Shown here piece by piece: positions 25,228 through 33,204 of a stretch of 64,000 bases of DNA (positions are counted from its first letter, which is position 1; each line of letters begins with the position of its first letter). The notes beneath the pieces are model-generated. The model saw only the letters and a list, made by a program, of their open reading frames with translations, was not told the DNA's origin and ran no database searches. The DNA lies in contig NZ_CP014213.1 of NCBI RefSeq assembly GCF_003268005.1, positions 248,001 through 312,000 of the forward strand. Reading direction: 5' to 3'. This stretch comes from Methanosphaera sp. BMS (GTDB taxonomy: Archaea; Methanobacteriota; Methanobacteria; Methanobacteriales; Methanobacteriaceae). The position numbers were made by a program, and so were the translations under genes.

Positions 25228-26232
25228 TCACCTTATTCTTCTTATTTTTCTAAGTATGTTTGTAAAGTCGTCATATGCTTGACTATAATTTTTGTAGTCA
25301 TGTCCTTCTATTAGTCCATCCTTTCTTATAGTGATGTGTTCTGTTTTTATCTTTTCTTCATCATATTCGATGTATTTCATGTTTTCTATTGTTTTTTCTA
25401 TGTTGATTTTATATGGCAGTTGGTATTTGAAGTTACCCTTGTCATAGTCCAACACAATCTCCTCAGTATCTTCAAGCTGCGTTAAGTTTAACAGAATCTT
25501 TTTGTATCCTTCACTTTTTAGTTTATCGTTAATCTCTTTATATTTATTGTCTGACATAATCCGGGATATGTCATCCACTTCAACTATAGCACTTGTATCT
25601 AAATTTCTAACCTTTACTACTTGACAGCCGGTTGCTTCTTTTACAATCTTTTCACATCTGTCAGTCTGATCTATCCGTTCGCGTGTAATTGGTGTATTCG
25701 TCTTTAGTCGTGTTGCAAGGCATGTCGTGTTTCTATGGTAGGGTATGTTGTTTTTTTCCAGGTATTCATGTATATCCCTGGATGTTAAACCCGCATCCAT
25801 CAGTGGCGTTTTAAAGTCGTTGTCATATGTAACGAGTATTCCGGGTCTGTCCAGTGTCAGGTCGCTTAAATTGTTTCCGTCGATGATGTAATCATAGCCT
25901 TTTTTTTGGGCTGTTTCTTTGATTTTTTCATACATTAACTGTCGACATATGTAGCATCTGTCGCTACGGTTTTCTAGTATTTCCTCATTTTCATGGAAGT
26001 TTATGTTTATTATTTCATGTTCCACTTTAAGGTTGTCTATTGAACTCTTTACGTTTTCTATGAAGTTTTCGGCAAATAATCCGTTGTCTATTGTTACAAG
26101 CAGGGTCTTTTCGGCTACTTCGCTTGAGATATGTGCCAGTAATGTTGAATCGGATCCGGATGAATATGCAAGCAGCACTTTTTTGTCTTTCAATGCATTT
26201 TTTACTTTACTTATTTTTTCTTCTAGATTCAT
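25228..26232 (-). CDS. larE: LarE-type ATP-dependent sacrificial sulfur transferase
   Basis: The protein has 334 residues. The PP-loop SGSDS (25-29) is the ATP pyrophosphatase site. DRCYIC gives C93 and C96, and TTCLATRLKTNTPIT gives C171. LarE enzymes donate sulfur to the pyridinium dinucleotide on the way to the nickel-pincer cofactor of lactate racemase and related enzymes. One class gives up a cysteine sulfur; another holds a [4Fe-4S] cluster on three cysteines. The CxxC plus C pattern here points to the cluster class (inference). larB and larC are not in the window. The gene is coupled to the downstream E1-like gene, an unusual partner. The start has no strong SD; the ATG at 26232 was kept for the fit to family length. 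Confidence 0.88.
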   Translation of the reverse strand: MNLEEKISKVKNALKDKKVLLAYSSGSDSTLLAHISSEVAEKTLLVTIDNGLFAENFIENVKSSIDNLKVEHEIININFHENEEILENRSDRCYICRQLMYEKIKETAQKKGYDYIIDGNNLSDLTLDRPGILVTYDNDFKTPLMDAGLTSRDIHEYLEKNNIPYHRNTTCLATRLKTNTPITRERIDQTDRCEKIVKEATGCQVVKVRNLDTSAIVEVDDISRIMSDNKYKEINDKLKSEGYKKILLNLTQLEDTEEIVLDYDKGNFKYQLPYKINIEKTIENMKYIEYDEEKIKTEHITIRKDGLIEGHDYKNYSQAYDDFTNILRKIRRIR

Positions 26233-26377
26233 TTTATCCTTAATCTCTTGGTGTTTGTTTAAAATTTTAGGATTATGATTTTCATAGACATACTTTGTTA
26301 TATAAAAGTATTTTTATGGTTATGTATTATTTATTTTTAATTATCTTAATTTTTTATTCACTTCTTCTTTACAGTAT

Positions 26378-26413
26378 AGTTTATATAACATTAAATATAT
26401 AACAATTGTTATA
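26378..26413 (+). promoter_or_regulatory. TATA box and palindromic operator of the barstar-like gene
   Basis: AGTTTATATA (26378-26387) is the TATA element. The perfect 16-bp palindrome TATAACAATTGTTATA (26398-26413) lies over the predicted transcript start. The same palindrome and the same TATA decamer occur at the promoter of the 26886 operon. Confidence 0.65.
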
Positions 26414-26426
26414 AAGATGTGATGAT

Positions 26427-26669
26427 ATGACAAAAATAGAATTAGACGGAAATAAAATTAATGAAAATGAAATTGAATACCTGAAAGAAAGCTTTGACTT
26501 GCCCGTTTTTGACGGTGATTATGAGGATATCTATCAATATCTGATAGGATTCTATTCAAAGACATTGATAACATTGAAAAATAGCAGTAATGTGGATAGT
26601 GACTTGATTGATGTCTTTGAAAGGGCATCCGACTATAATGAACTTGTCAAATTTGAAAAGTTGGATTAA
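26427..26669 (+). CDS. Barstar-like small acidic protein
   Basis: The protein has 80 residues and is acidic. IELDGNKINENEIEYLKESFDLPVFDGDYEDIYQYLIGFYSK can be laid over barstar (VINGEQI ... LPEYYGENLDALWDCLTG), and the end has the short strand LVKFEKL. Barstar is an intracellular inhibitor of the RNase barnase; family members in general act as immunity or antitoxin partners. No barnase-like toxin gene is adjacent, so it may be an orphan or have another partner. SD GTGATG lies just before the ATG. The operator upstream is shared with the amidotransferase operon, so the two are probably expressed together. The family call is by eye and moderately secure. Confidence 0.6.
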   Translation: MTKIELDGNKINENEIEYLKESFDLPVFDGDYEDIYQYLIGFYSKTLITLKNSSNVDSDLIDVFERASDYNELVKFEKLD

Positions 26670-26790
26670 TGTCCTTTTTACTATTTGCCGGCTTCTTTTT
26701 TAGTTGTAGGATGGATTTATTTAATCATTCCTGATTATAGGGAAACTATTTATTACTTTTTTCATTCTTTCCTTTATTTTTTCTTGCGAA

Positions 26791-26846
26791 AGTTTATATA
26801 TCATCATCAATATACTACTATTAACAAATATAACAATTGTTATATT
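26791..26846 (+). promoter_or_regulatory. TATA box and palindromic operator of the amidotransferase operon
   Basis: AGTTTATATA (26791-26800) is a TATA box, with the predicted start near 26822. The perfect 20-bp palindrome AATATAACAATTGTTATATT (26827-26846) follows directly. It contains the 16-bp palindrome found in front of the barstar-like gene. A repressor here would block early elongation or initiation. Confidence 0.65.
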
Positions 26847-26885
26847 ATTATTTTTTATAATTCAATACAAAAGGAGGATAATAAA

Positions 26886-27668
26886 ATGTGCGAAATATTC
26901 TGTTTAAACTCAAACAAACCACAGGAGATAAACAAATGTCTGGAATGCTTTTATAACCATTCCGAAAACCACCCACACGGATGGGGACTGGCAAACATGC
27001 AGCAGGGAAACATAATCATAGACAAGGAAGCCCAAAAAGCATCATGCAGCCAACACCTAAAGGACATACTCTCAAACCCACTTGTTAGCAAAAACGTATT
27101 TGCCCACATAAGACTGGCAACAGTCGGAGAGATAATATCACCAAACTGCCATCCATTCACGCAGATTGATGCAAACAACAGAACATGGATGCTCATACAC
27201 AACGGCACCATATTCGATTATCCTCCACTCGACAAATATAAAAAAATAGAAAAAGGAGACACAGACTCCGAAAGAATACTATTATACATAATAGATAAGA
27301 TAAACGAATTCGAAAAACAAAAACAGGCACCGGCAACGATAAAAGAAAGATTCAACATACTCTTAGAAATAGTAACCGACATATCCAAAAACAACAAGCT
27401 AAACTTGATGATACATGACGGAGACCTAACATATATACACTCCAACATGAAAGAAACCCTATACTACCTTAAGGGTGAAGACTACTTCATGGTAGCATCA
27501 ACGCCAGTCAATGACGAAGAAGGATGGAAGCAAGTAGAATTAAACAAACTCTTTGCACTGGTGGACGGAAACATAATCTTCGAAAGTAAAGAACATGAAA
27601 ACGAATTCATACAAACAAAGGAACATGAAGAATACCTCAATAAGTTTATCAATTCAATAAAGGAATAA
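26886..27668 (+). CDS. Class II glutamine amidotransferase-type Ntn hydrolase (EgtC/YafJ-like)
   Basis: The protein has 260 residues. The start at 26886 is set by GGAGGATAATAAA before the ATG and by the family rule that Cys2 becomes the N-terminal nucleophile (MCEIFC). Family motifs are present: HGWGLA (31-36), HIRLATVGEIISPNCHPFTQ, MLIHNGTIFDY and KGDTDSERILLYII. Relatives include YafJ and EgtC, which removes the gamma-glutamyl group in ergothioneine synthesis; others use glutamine. It is the first gene of a three-gene operon, followed after five bases by a GCS2-type ligase. That pairing (EgtA-like plus EgtC-like) favours a gamma-glutamyl hydrolase role, which is inference. An upstream extension of the frame to 26685 lies in promoter DNA and is rejected. 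Confidence 0.85.
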   Translation: MCEIFCLNSNKPQEINKCLECFYNHSENHPHGWGLANMQQGNIIIDKEAQKASCSQHLKDILSNPLVSKNVFAHIRLATVGEIISPNCHPFTQIDANNRTWMLIHNGTIFDYPPLDKYKKIEKGDTDSERILLYIIDKINEFEKQKQAPATIKERFNILLEIVTDISKNNKLNLMIHDGDLTYIHSNMKETLYYLKGEDYFMVASTPVNDEEGWKQVELNKLFALVDGNIIFESKEHENEFIQTKEHEEYLNKFINSIKE

Positions 27669-27673
27669 AAAAC

Positions 27674-29053
27674 ATGACCGAAACAAAAAACCAAATACAG
27701 AAAAGAATATACAATCAATTCATAAAGCCCACAAAGGCCAAGAAAAACTACATAGGAATAGAACTGGAAATGCCCATAGTAAACCTTGAAAAAAAGGCAG
27801 TTGACTTCAACGTAATACACCATGCAACCGAAAAATTCAAGAAAGAATTCACAGACTTCAACAAGCCATCAAAGGATTATGAAGGAAACACCTACGCACT
27901 CAAAAATCCAAAAACATCTGACATACTCTGCTATGACTGCTCCTACAACAACATAGAATTTGCAATGGGACCCGAAAAGGATCTTCACACAATAAACGAC
28001 CGCTTCAACGAGTATTATAACTACATGAAGGAATCACTCGAACAGGAAAATCATACGATAACGGGGATGGGAATAAATCCCTACAGAAAATATAACCATG
28101 AAATACCAATACCATCCGAAAGATACCTGATGCTCTACCATCACCTCAAATCATACAAAAACTACAAAAATCCCCCAATACAATTTCACAAATACCCGGA
28201 ATACGGAATGTTCTCCTCGGCCTCCCAGGTACAACTGGATATACGGGAAGATGAACTGATAAAGGCGATAAACACATTTACAAAAATAGAGCCCATAAAG
28301 GCACTGCTATTTTCAAACTCACTGTTATATGAGGAAAATCATGATATAACATGCTACAGGGACATACTATGGGAATACTCAACACATGGAATAAATCCAC
28401 ACAACATAGGAATGTACGACCAAACGCTAAAGGACATACCCGAATTGATAAGCTACCTGGAATCATTAAACATGTACTGTGTAATGAGAAACGACTCCTA
28501 CATAAACTTCCCATCAATACCACTCGATGAATACTACGCCAATGACGATATTGAAGGAGAAATATATCATGATGGAAAATATGAAAAAATAAACATAACA
28601 CCATCACCCGATGACATAGAATACCTACGGCCATTCAAATTCATCAACCTCACATTCAGGGGTACAATAGAATTCAGAAGCATCTGCACACAACCGGTAG
28701 ACGAATCAATGAGTGTAGCGGCATTCCACTTTGGATTAAAGGATAACCTTGATAAACTAAATCAGCTAATCGATAAATCCGGTCTATATGAAGAGTATAC
28801 TCCATCAAGGCTAAGAAAGCTACTCATACAATATGAAATACCCGAATTTCTGGATGAAGACGAGTTATATGATTTATCCAGAAAAATCGTTGATTTGGCA
28901 TCAGATGGGCTGAACACAAGGGGATTGGATGAAGAAAAGTTTTTAAAACCATTATATGACCGAATAAGACGAAGGACAAATCCGTCAAAAAATATAATAG
29001 ATTCACTGAAAGCCAACAAAACAATAGAAGAATTAATAAAAGAGTACGGATAA
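27674..29053 (+). CDS. Glutamate-cysteine ligase-like (GCS2/EgtA family) protein
   Basis: The protein has 459 residues. YIGIELEMP (27-33) supplies the acidic metal/ATP-binding pair E30 and E32. SSASQVQLDIRED (181-193) corresponds to the ASxQVxxD motif, and FRGTIEFRSICTQPVDES (328-345) to the G-T-E-R strand of GCS2 enzymes. These ATP-dependent ligases form a gamma-glutamyl amide, typically gamma-glutamylcysteine. The acceptor here is not predictable. The ATG at 27674 lies five bases after the amidotransferase stop, so the genes are co-transcribed and probably coupled. Methanogens of this group are not known for glutathione, so an unusual gamma-glutamyl product is plausible (inference). Confidence 0.75.
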   Translation: MTETKNQIQKRIYNQFIKPTKAKKNYIGIELEMPIVNLEKKAVDFNVIHHATEKFKKEFTDFNKPSKDYEGNTYALKNPKTSDILCYDCSYNNIEFAMGPEKDLHTINDRFNEYYNYMKESLEQENHTITGMGINPYRKYNHEIPIPSERYLMLYHHLKSYKNYKNPPIQFHKYPEYGMFSSASQVQLDIREDELIKAINTFTKIEPIKALLFSNSLLYEENHDITCYRDILWEYSTHGINPHNIGMYDQTLKDIPELISYLESLNMYCVMRNDSYINFPSIPLDEYYANDDIEGEIYHDGKYEKINITPSPDDIEYLRPFKFINLTFRGTIEFRSICTQPVDESMSVAAFHFGLKDNLDKLNQLIDKSGLYEEYTPSRLRKLLIQYEIPEFLDEDELYDLSRKIVDLASDGLNTRGLDEEKFLKPLYDRIRRRTNPSKNIIDSLKANKTIEELIKEYG

Positions 29054-29088
29054 TAGGATAATTATAGACAAAAAAGGAATTAAATAAA

Positions 29089-29769
29089 ATGACAAAAACT
29101 GATTACCCATCCGGTCCAACAACAAAGGCAAAAGTAAATTCAAGAGAATACAATGCAGAACTACTGGGAGAAAACAAACTGGGAAGTGTACATATACACG
29201 GACCATACGGAAACAACAACTCCAAAATAAAGATAGCCTGCCTAATAGGAATGCATCCCTATGAAAGCAAATCCCACAGGGCATTTTTTGAAACAATACA
29301 TTCAAAAGATGAATCATTAAACTACAAATACTACATATACAACATCAACGTAACAAAGGAAGATACAAATGATGAGGGAAGAATGGATGGACAACTGCTT
29401 GCACAGGAATACGTGGCAAACCACATAATAAACGGTGGCTATGACTTCTTTGTAGATGTTCATTCAAACAAGGGAACACGAGGACCGGGAAAATATGAAA
29501 TAACAAACTTCATATTCGCACCCGGATTTGACACAAAATCAGAACACTATATTCAAAAGATTCTCTCCACATGGAGTGACATAGAATACTACGCACCCGA
29601 ATATCGTACAAGTCCATCCTATATCACAGAACCAACATCAGCTAGCGGCATAGCAACAATAGTATATGAAACATACTCCTACGAAGACATGCAAAAAACC
29701 CTGGATAATGCCGAAAGACTAATTGAAATAATAGATACCCTGGATTTTACACTTGCAATCGAAGACTAA
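29089..29769 (+). CDS. M14-type zinc carboxypeptidase/deacylase-like protein
   Basis: The protein has 226 residues. GMHPYES gives H56-x-x-E59, VDVHSNKG gives H125, and VYETYSYED gives E194: the two His, one Glu zinc site and a late catalytic Glu of the M14 family, in the spacing of the succinylglutamate desuccinylase/aspartoacylase branch. It could cleave an N-acyl or gamma-glutamyl amide of a small molecule. It is the third gene of the operon, 35 bp after the ligase, with GGAAT as a weak SD. The set ligase, Ntn hydrolase and deacylase looks like one pathway of making and trimming an amide-linked metabolite. No signal peptide, so it acts in the cytosol. Confidence 0.65.
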   Translation: MTKTDYPSGPTTKAKVNSREYNAELLGENKLGSVHIHGPYGNNNSKIKIACLIGMHPYESKSHRAFFETIHSKDESLNYKYYIYNINVTKEDTNDEGRMDGQLLAQEYVANHIINGGYDFFVDVHSNKGTRGPGKYEITNFIFAPGFDTKSEHYIQKILSTWSDIEYYAPEYRTSPSYITEPTSASGIATIVYETYSYEDMQKTLDNAERLIEIIDTLDFTLAIED

Positions 29770-29903
29770 AACCCCATAAAGCATACAACCTAACAAATAT
29801 CTCAATGATGAACCCATTCAGGAAAGATTTCAAATAAGAATGATGAAAACTAATAATTAAAACGTGACAAGTTATTAATAAGTGGATATTGATAATAATA
29901 ATT

Positions 29904-30626
29904 ATGAGAACAAAAAACTTATTGATTATAGTCTTAATCATTCTAGCAGTAATAGGAGTCGCTGTTGGAGCATACTTCATGCTGACACCTCAAACGGAAT
30001 ACAAGAACGTTACAATAGACGGATTAACCTTTGAGGTAAAAAATGGCAGTGCCAATGTAACCAATGTGACGGCCAACTATTATATCTACAATGATACGGA
30101 AAACAACATAACAGTACTGTTATTTGACAGTGAAGGTATGGGATTAAATGACTTTGACGAGGCAACACAGTTTGCAGCAGTAAGGGACGCACTACAGATG
30201 AATAACCAAGCACAAAATGGCACCAATTACACATACAACTACACTCAAACAGTAAATCGCTATACCTATCTGACAAATTACACACACAAAAACCTATTTG
30301 TAATAACACAGGATAAAGGTGATATGGAACACATATTAAGCACCATTAAATTAGATGCCAATACCGGTAACAACACGACAGAAAATCAGACAAACAACAC
30401 AACAACACAGTCATCATCCGGCAGCCAAAAATCCTCATCAGGCAGCCAAAAATCATCTTCACAAAGAGAAGAGGATAAGATAACACAGGATGGATGGAAT
30501 CCAAAGGAACACGAGACATCCCGTGAAGATATGGGTGACGGATATGAAAAGGTACACTACGATGACGGATACTTCCGTGTTGTCCATAAAAAAAGTGGAA
30601 AAATAGAAACATATGGATATGGATGA
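29904..30626 (+). CDS. Membrane-anchored surface protein with Ser-rich stalk
   Basis: The protein has about 240 residues. An N-terminal uncleaved helix (LLIIVLIILAVIGVAVGAYFML) is followed by a small extracellular domain rich in N-x-T sites (YKNVTIDGLTFEVKNGS ...). A Ser/Gln/Lys stalk repeating SSGSQKS and a charged C-terminal segment (GDGYEKVHYDDGYFRVVHKK) follow. The paralogue at 54614 has the same order: helix, LTPQ, IDVNGYKLEV strand, Asn-rich domain, Ser/Thr/Lys linker, and short tail. I chose the ATG at 29904; an upstream TTG at 29889 is less likely. Function is unknown. It lies downstream of the amidotransferase operon with a 130-bp gap and a possible own promoter. Confidence 0.75.
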   Translation: MRTKNLLIIVLIILAVIGVAVGAYFMLTPQTEYKNVTIDGLTFEVKNGSANVTNVTANYYIYNDTENNITVLLFDSEGMGLNDFDEATQFAAVRDALQMNNQAQNGTNYTYNYTQTVNRYTYLTNYTHKNLFVITQDKGDMEHILSTIKLDANTGNNTTENQTNNTTTQSSSGSQKSSSGSQKSSSQREEDKITQDGWNPKEHETSREDMGDGYEKVHYDDGYFRVVHKKSGKIETYGYG

Positions 30627-30657
30627 TAGTTAATCCATTATCCATACTCTTTTTTTG
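30613..30657 (+). terminator. Hairpin and T-tract terminator overlapping a stop codon
   Basis: ATGGATA (30613-30619) pairs with TATCCAT (30639-30645), and inner TGGAT pairs with ATCCA. Seven T residues follow at about 30650. The stem contains the last codons of the 29904 gene. Confidence 0.65.
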
Positions 30658-30799
30658 ATTAATAATTATCATTTTTTTATCTTAGCATTTTTTTAATCAA
30701 ATATCCCATTCACATTTTGGAATATTTAATAAATAAATTTAAATATAACTTATGCCAAAATATAATTTACTTATAAAATATAATGGGAGTTTGATTGCT

Positions 30800-32014
30800 A
30801 TGGATGAAATAACAATATTAATAAATAAAACAAAGAAATATTTAACCAAATATGATTATGATAATGTATTAAAGCTATGTGATAAAATATTGGATATTGA
30901 TTCAAGGTCAAGATTTGGATTGGAATTCAAAGCCATATCATTATATCGTAAAAACGATTATATTAACTCATTAAAACTATATGAAAAGCTAAATAGATTA
31001 TATTATGAAGATGATGAAATATTATATAGTCTGATGCGATTGAACGATGAATTAGGTAACTATAAAAGTGCAAGAGAATATTCCAAAAAACTATGGAAGT
31101 TACATCACACTGATTCTCACTGCATTAAATACAAACATTTGTCCTTTAAGCTAAAGGACGTAAATAAACTGATAGAAAGGTTAACCAATAAAATAACCTC
31201 AATTGAGACGGAAGATAATCTTACATGTGCTTCAATTAAAAGATTGATTGTACTTTATGAGGAGAAGGCAGTTTATGAATATGTCAGTGGTGATTATGAA
31301 AAATCATTATCCGATTACCTGAAGGTTGTGGATTACCATAAGTCAATTCGCGATAGCATAGAATGCCATAAGGATAAAATAAACCGGTGGTATGAATTGC
31401 TCAGTGATAGCATAGATAAAACGGATGATAGCAAAGAAACGTTGGATATGCTATTTAATCTGGATGATACTATTAGCATATGGGTTGATAAACTTGAAAC
31501 AATGAACGCATTCTCACAATTTGCCGAACCCCTGGTTTACTCATATGTTTTACTGGATAAATATCCTGATAATCTGGAATTACTGCAAGTAACTGCCATG
31601 ATATCACGTTATAGTGATACGGATTATTCACGCGAATGCTATAAAAGGATAATCGAATTGGATGGCAAAAACAAGGATGCAATAATGACCTTATTGGATA
31701 TAAACAAATCCTATTATCTAAAAGATGAATCATTAACTCTGATTAATTCCAAATTACACATCAATGAGTTAAAAGAGGAGTTACTGCTAAGAAAAATTGA
31801 ATTGCTGGAAAGTATGACATTATATGATGAAGCATTAGAGGCATATGATGAATACTTGGCAATTGAAAAACCCGACGGATTAATCCATCATAAAAAAACA
31901 GTATTTGATAAAATCAGGTGTATGGAACAACAGGCAACAGATTATTTCATAGAAGGAAATCTTGATGAAGCATATGACATATTAAAAAAGTCAATAAAAC
32001 ATTCAATAACCTAA
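30800..32014 (+). CDS. TPR-repeat protein, N-terminal part of a frameshifted gene
   Basis: The protein has about 404 residues, mostly tetratricopeptide-like helix pairs (for example YDNVLKLCDKILDIDSRSRF, INSLKLYEKLNRLYYEDDEI, YSRECYKRIIELDGKNKDAI, YDEALEAYDEYLAIEKPDGL). TPRs are protein-binding scaffolds. I chose the ATG at 30800 with GGGAG about ten bases upstream, since the ATG at 30752 lies too close to a TATA-like stretch. The frame stops at 32014, but a -1 shift at the heptamer A AAA AAG (31984-31990) leads straight into the 32077-33102 frame without any stop. It is thus probably the first half of one protein of about 770 residues. Confidence 0.75.
   Translation: MDEITILINKTKKYLTKYDYDNVLKLCDKILDIDSRSRFGLEFKAISLYRKNDYINSLKLYEKLNRLYYEDDEILYSLMRLNDELGNYKSAREYSKKLWKLHHTDSHCIKYKHLSFKLKDVNKLIERLTNKITSIETEDNLTCASIKRLIVLYEEKAVYEYVSGDYEKSLSDYLKVVDYHKSIRDSIECHKDKINRWYELLSDSIDKTDDSKETLDMLFNLDDTISIWVDKLETMNAFSQFAEPLVYSYVLLDKYPDNLELLQVTAMISRYSDTDYSRECYKRIIELDGKNKDAIMTLLDINKSYYLKDESLTLINSKLHINELKEELLLRKIELLESMTLYDEALEAYDEYLAIEKPDGLIHHKKTVFDKIRCMEQQATDYFIEGNLDEAYDILKKSIKHSIT
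31984..31990 (+). other. A AAA AAG slippery heptamer at the junction of the two TPR frames
   Basis: In the zero frame the codons are TTA AAA AAG, the classic -1 slippery site known from bacterial dnaX. Slipping gives AAA AAA GTC AAT and joins the downstream TPR/zinc-ribbon frame. No strong downstream stem-loop is evident. Confidence 0.5.
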
Positions 32015-32076
32015 CACCGGATTCCACTAGGATAAGTACCGATGAATGGATTATTGAAGACTGGTATCGTAATGTA

Positions 32077-33102
32077 TTGGACAAGACTGTTAACAATACC
32101 TATGCTAACTCCCATGACTTCTTCAATGAATTATACACCATCAAAGGAAATACCATTGAGTTATGGATTGCCAAGATAAACTCATTACTTTCATGGAAAC
32201 ACTTTGGAAATCCAATACAACTATGTGACATCTTACTAACTTTTAATCCTGATAATCTTCAAATACAGCTAGCAAAAGCAGACATATACTACAGAACAAA
32301 AAGAATCGGCACGGCAATAGCCGCTTATGAAGAAATATTAAAAGAAAACCCTGATAACACAGAAGCATTAAACAGGAAATTCAATCTGCTTGTACGATTC
32401 CATAAATATAGACAGGCATATGTTCTTCTTAACTCGATGGAAATAACAATTAATGAGATACGATCCGACTTGGAAGACTTGGCAGATGCACTCTTTAACT
32501 CAAGAAAATACAAACAAGCACTGTACTGTTACAATATCCTCATGGAAAATGGCCGAAATATGCAAGTATACAAGAACATGAAAATCATATGGGATAAACT
32601 GGCAGATAAAGAAAGTCAGAATGCCAGTAAATTTTATCTTGACTGGATTGATGCCATTTGCTATAGACATAACGAGAATAAATGTCCAACATGTGGACAA
32701 AACTTAATACCAATAACCTACGGATATGTACAGGTTAATCCTGATGATGAAGACTTATATCTGGGCGGATGCTGTGTAAGTGATGACAGTCCAACCGATT
32801 ATTGTAATAATTGTCAAAAAGAAATCAACATGGGAGTATATGGAATAAGGCTATCCGATGAGGATTATGGCATATATTCATATGCACGGGACAAGATCAT
32901 ATGGCTAACGAAATACCTTGAAAGATATCCGAAAAAGACAGTAAAACAACTGCAAAAAGAAGCATATATGATGTTCGGATTAGATAAAAAGGAATTTGCC
33001 ACGTTCATTGAAAAACTGGAAGAAATTGAATATGTCACGGTGGATAAAAATCATGTAAAAATAGTTGATGGATATGATGAGTTTCATACCTTGTTTGTAT
33101 GA
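32077..33102 (+). CDS. TPR protein with zinc ribbon, C-terminal part of a frameshifted gene
   Basis: The protein has about 341 residues if counted from the TTG at 32077, but that codon has no SD, and the frame stays open back to the slippery site at 31984. It continues the TPR pattern (PIQLCDILLTFNPDNLQIQL, IGTAIAAYEEILKENPDNTE). A two-part zinc ribbon follows: CPTCG near 207-211 and YCNNCQKEI near 244-252. A C-terminal helical, winged-helix-like segment ends the protein. Separate translation is doubtful: it reads as the second half of the gene starting at 30800. Either a one-base deletion or insertion broke the gene, or the ribosome shifts frame. Confidence 0.7.
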   Translation: MDKTVNNTYANSHDFFNELYTIKGNTIELWIAKINSLLSWKHFGNPIQLCDILLTFNPDNLQIQLAKADIYYRTKRIGTAIAAYEEILKENPDNTEALNRKFNLLVRFHKYRQAYVLLNSMEITINEIRSDLEDLADALFNSRKYKQALYCYNILMENGRNMQVYKNMKIIWDKLADKESQNASKFYLDWIDAICYRHNENKCPTCGQNLIPITYGYVQVNPDDEDLYLGGCCVSDDSPTDYCNNCQKEINMGVYGIRLSDEDYGIYSYARDKIIWLTKYLERYPKKTVKQLQKEAYMMFGLDKKEFATFIEKLEEIEYVTVDKNHVKIVDGYDEFHTLFV

Positions 33103-33204
33103 TGGAATTATTAAGAATATTATTGGTGGGATACCAAAACATTTGTTTTCAAGGTATCCTCCCATTTTAAATCATATTGGTTATTTGTTCTTAATTTTGG
33201 GTAT

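Noticed and set aside
26685-26885. N-terminal extension of the amidotransferase
   Set aside because: The stretch contains the TATA box and palindrome, and the family needs Cys at position 2, which the ATG at 26886 provides with a strong SD.
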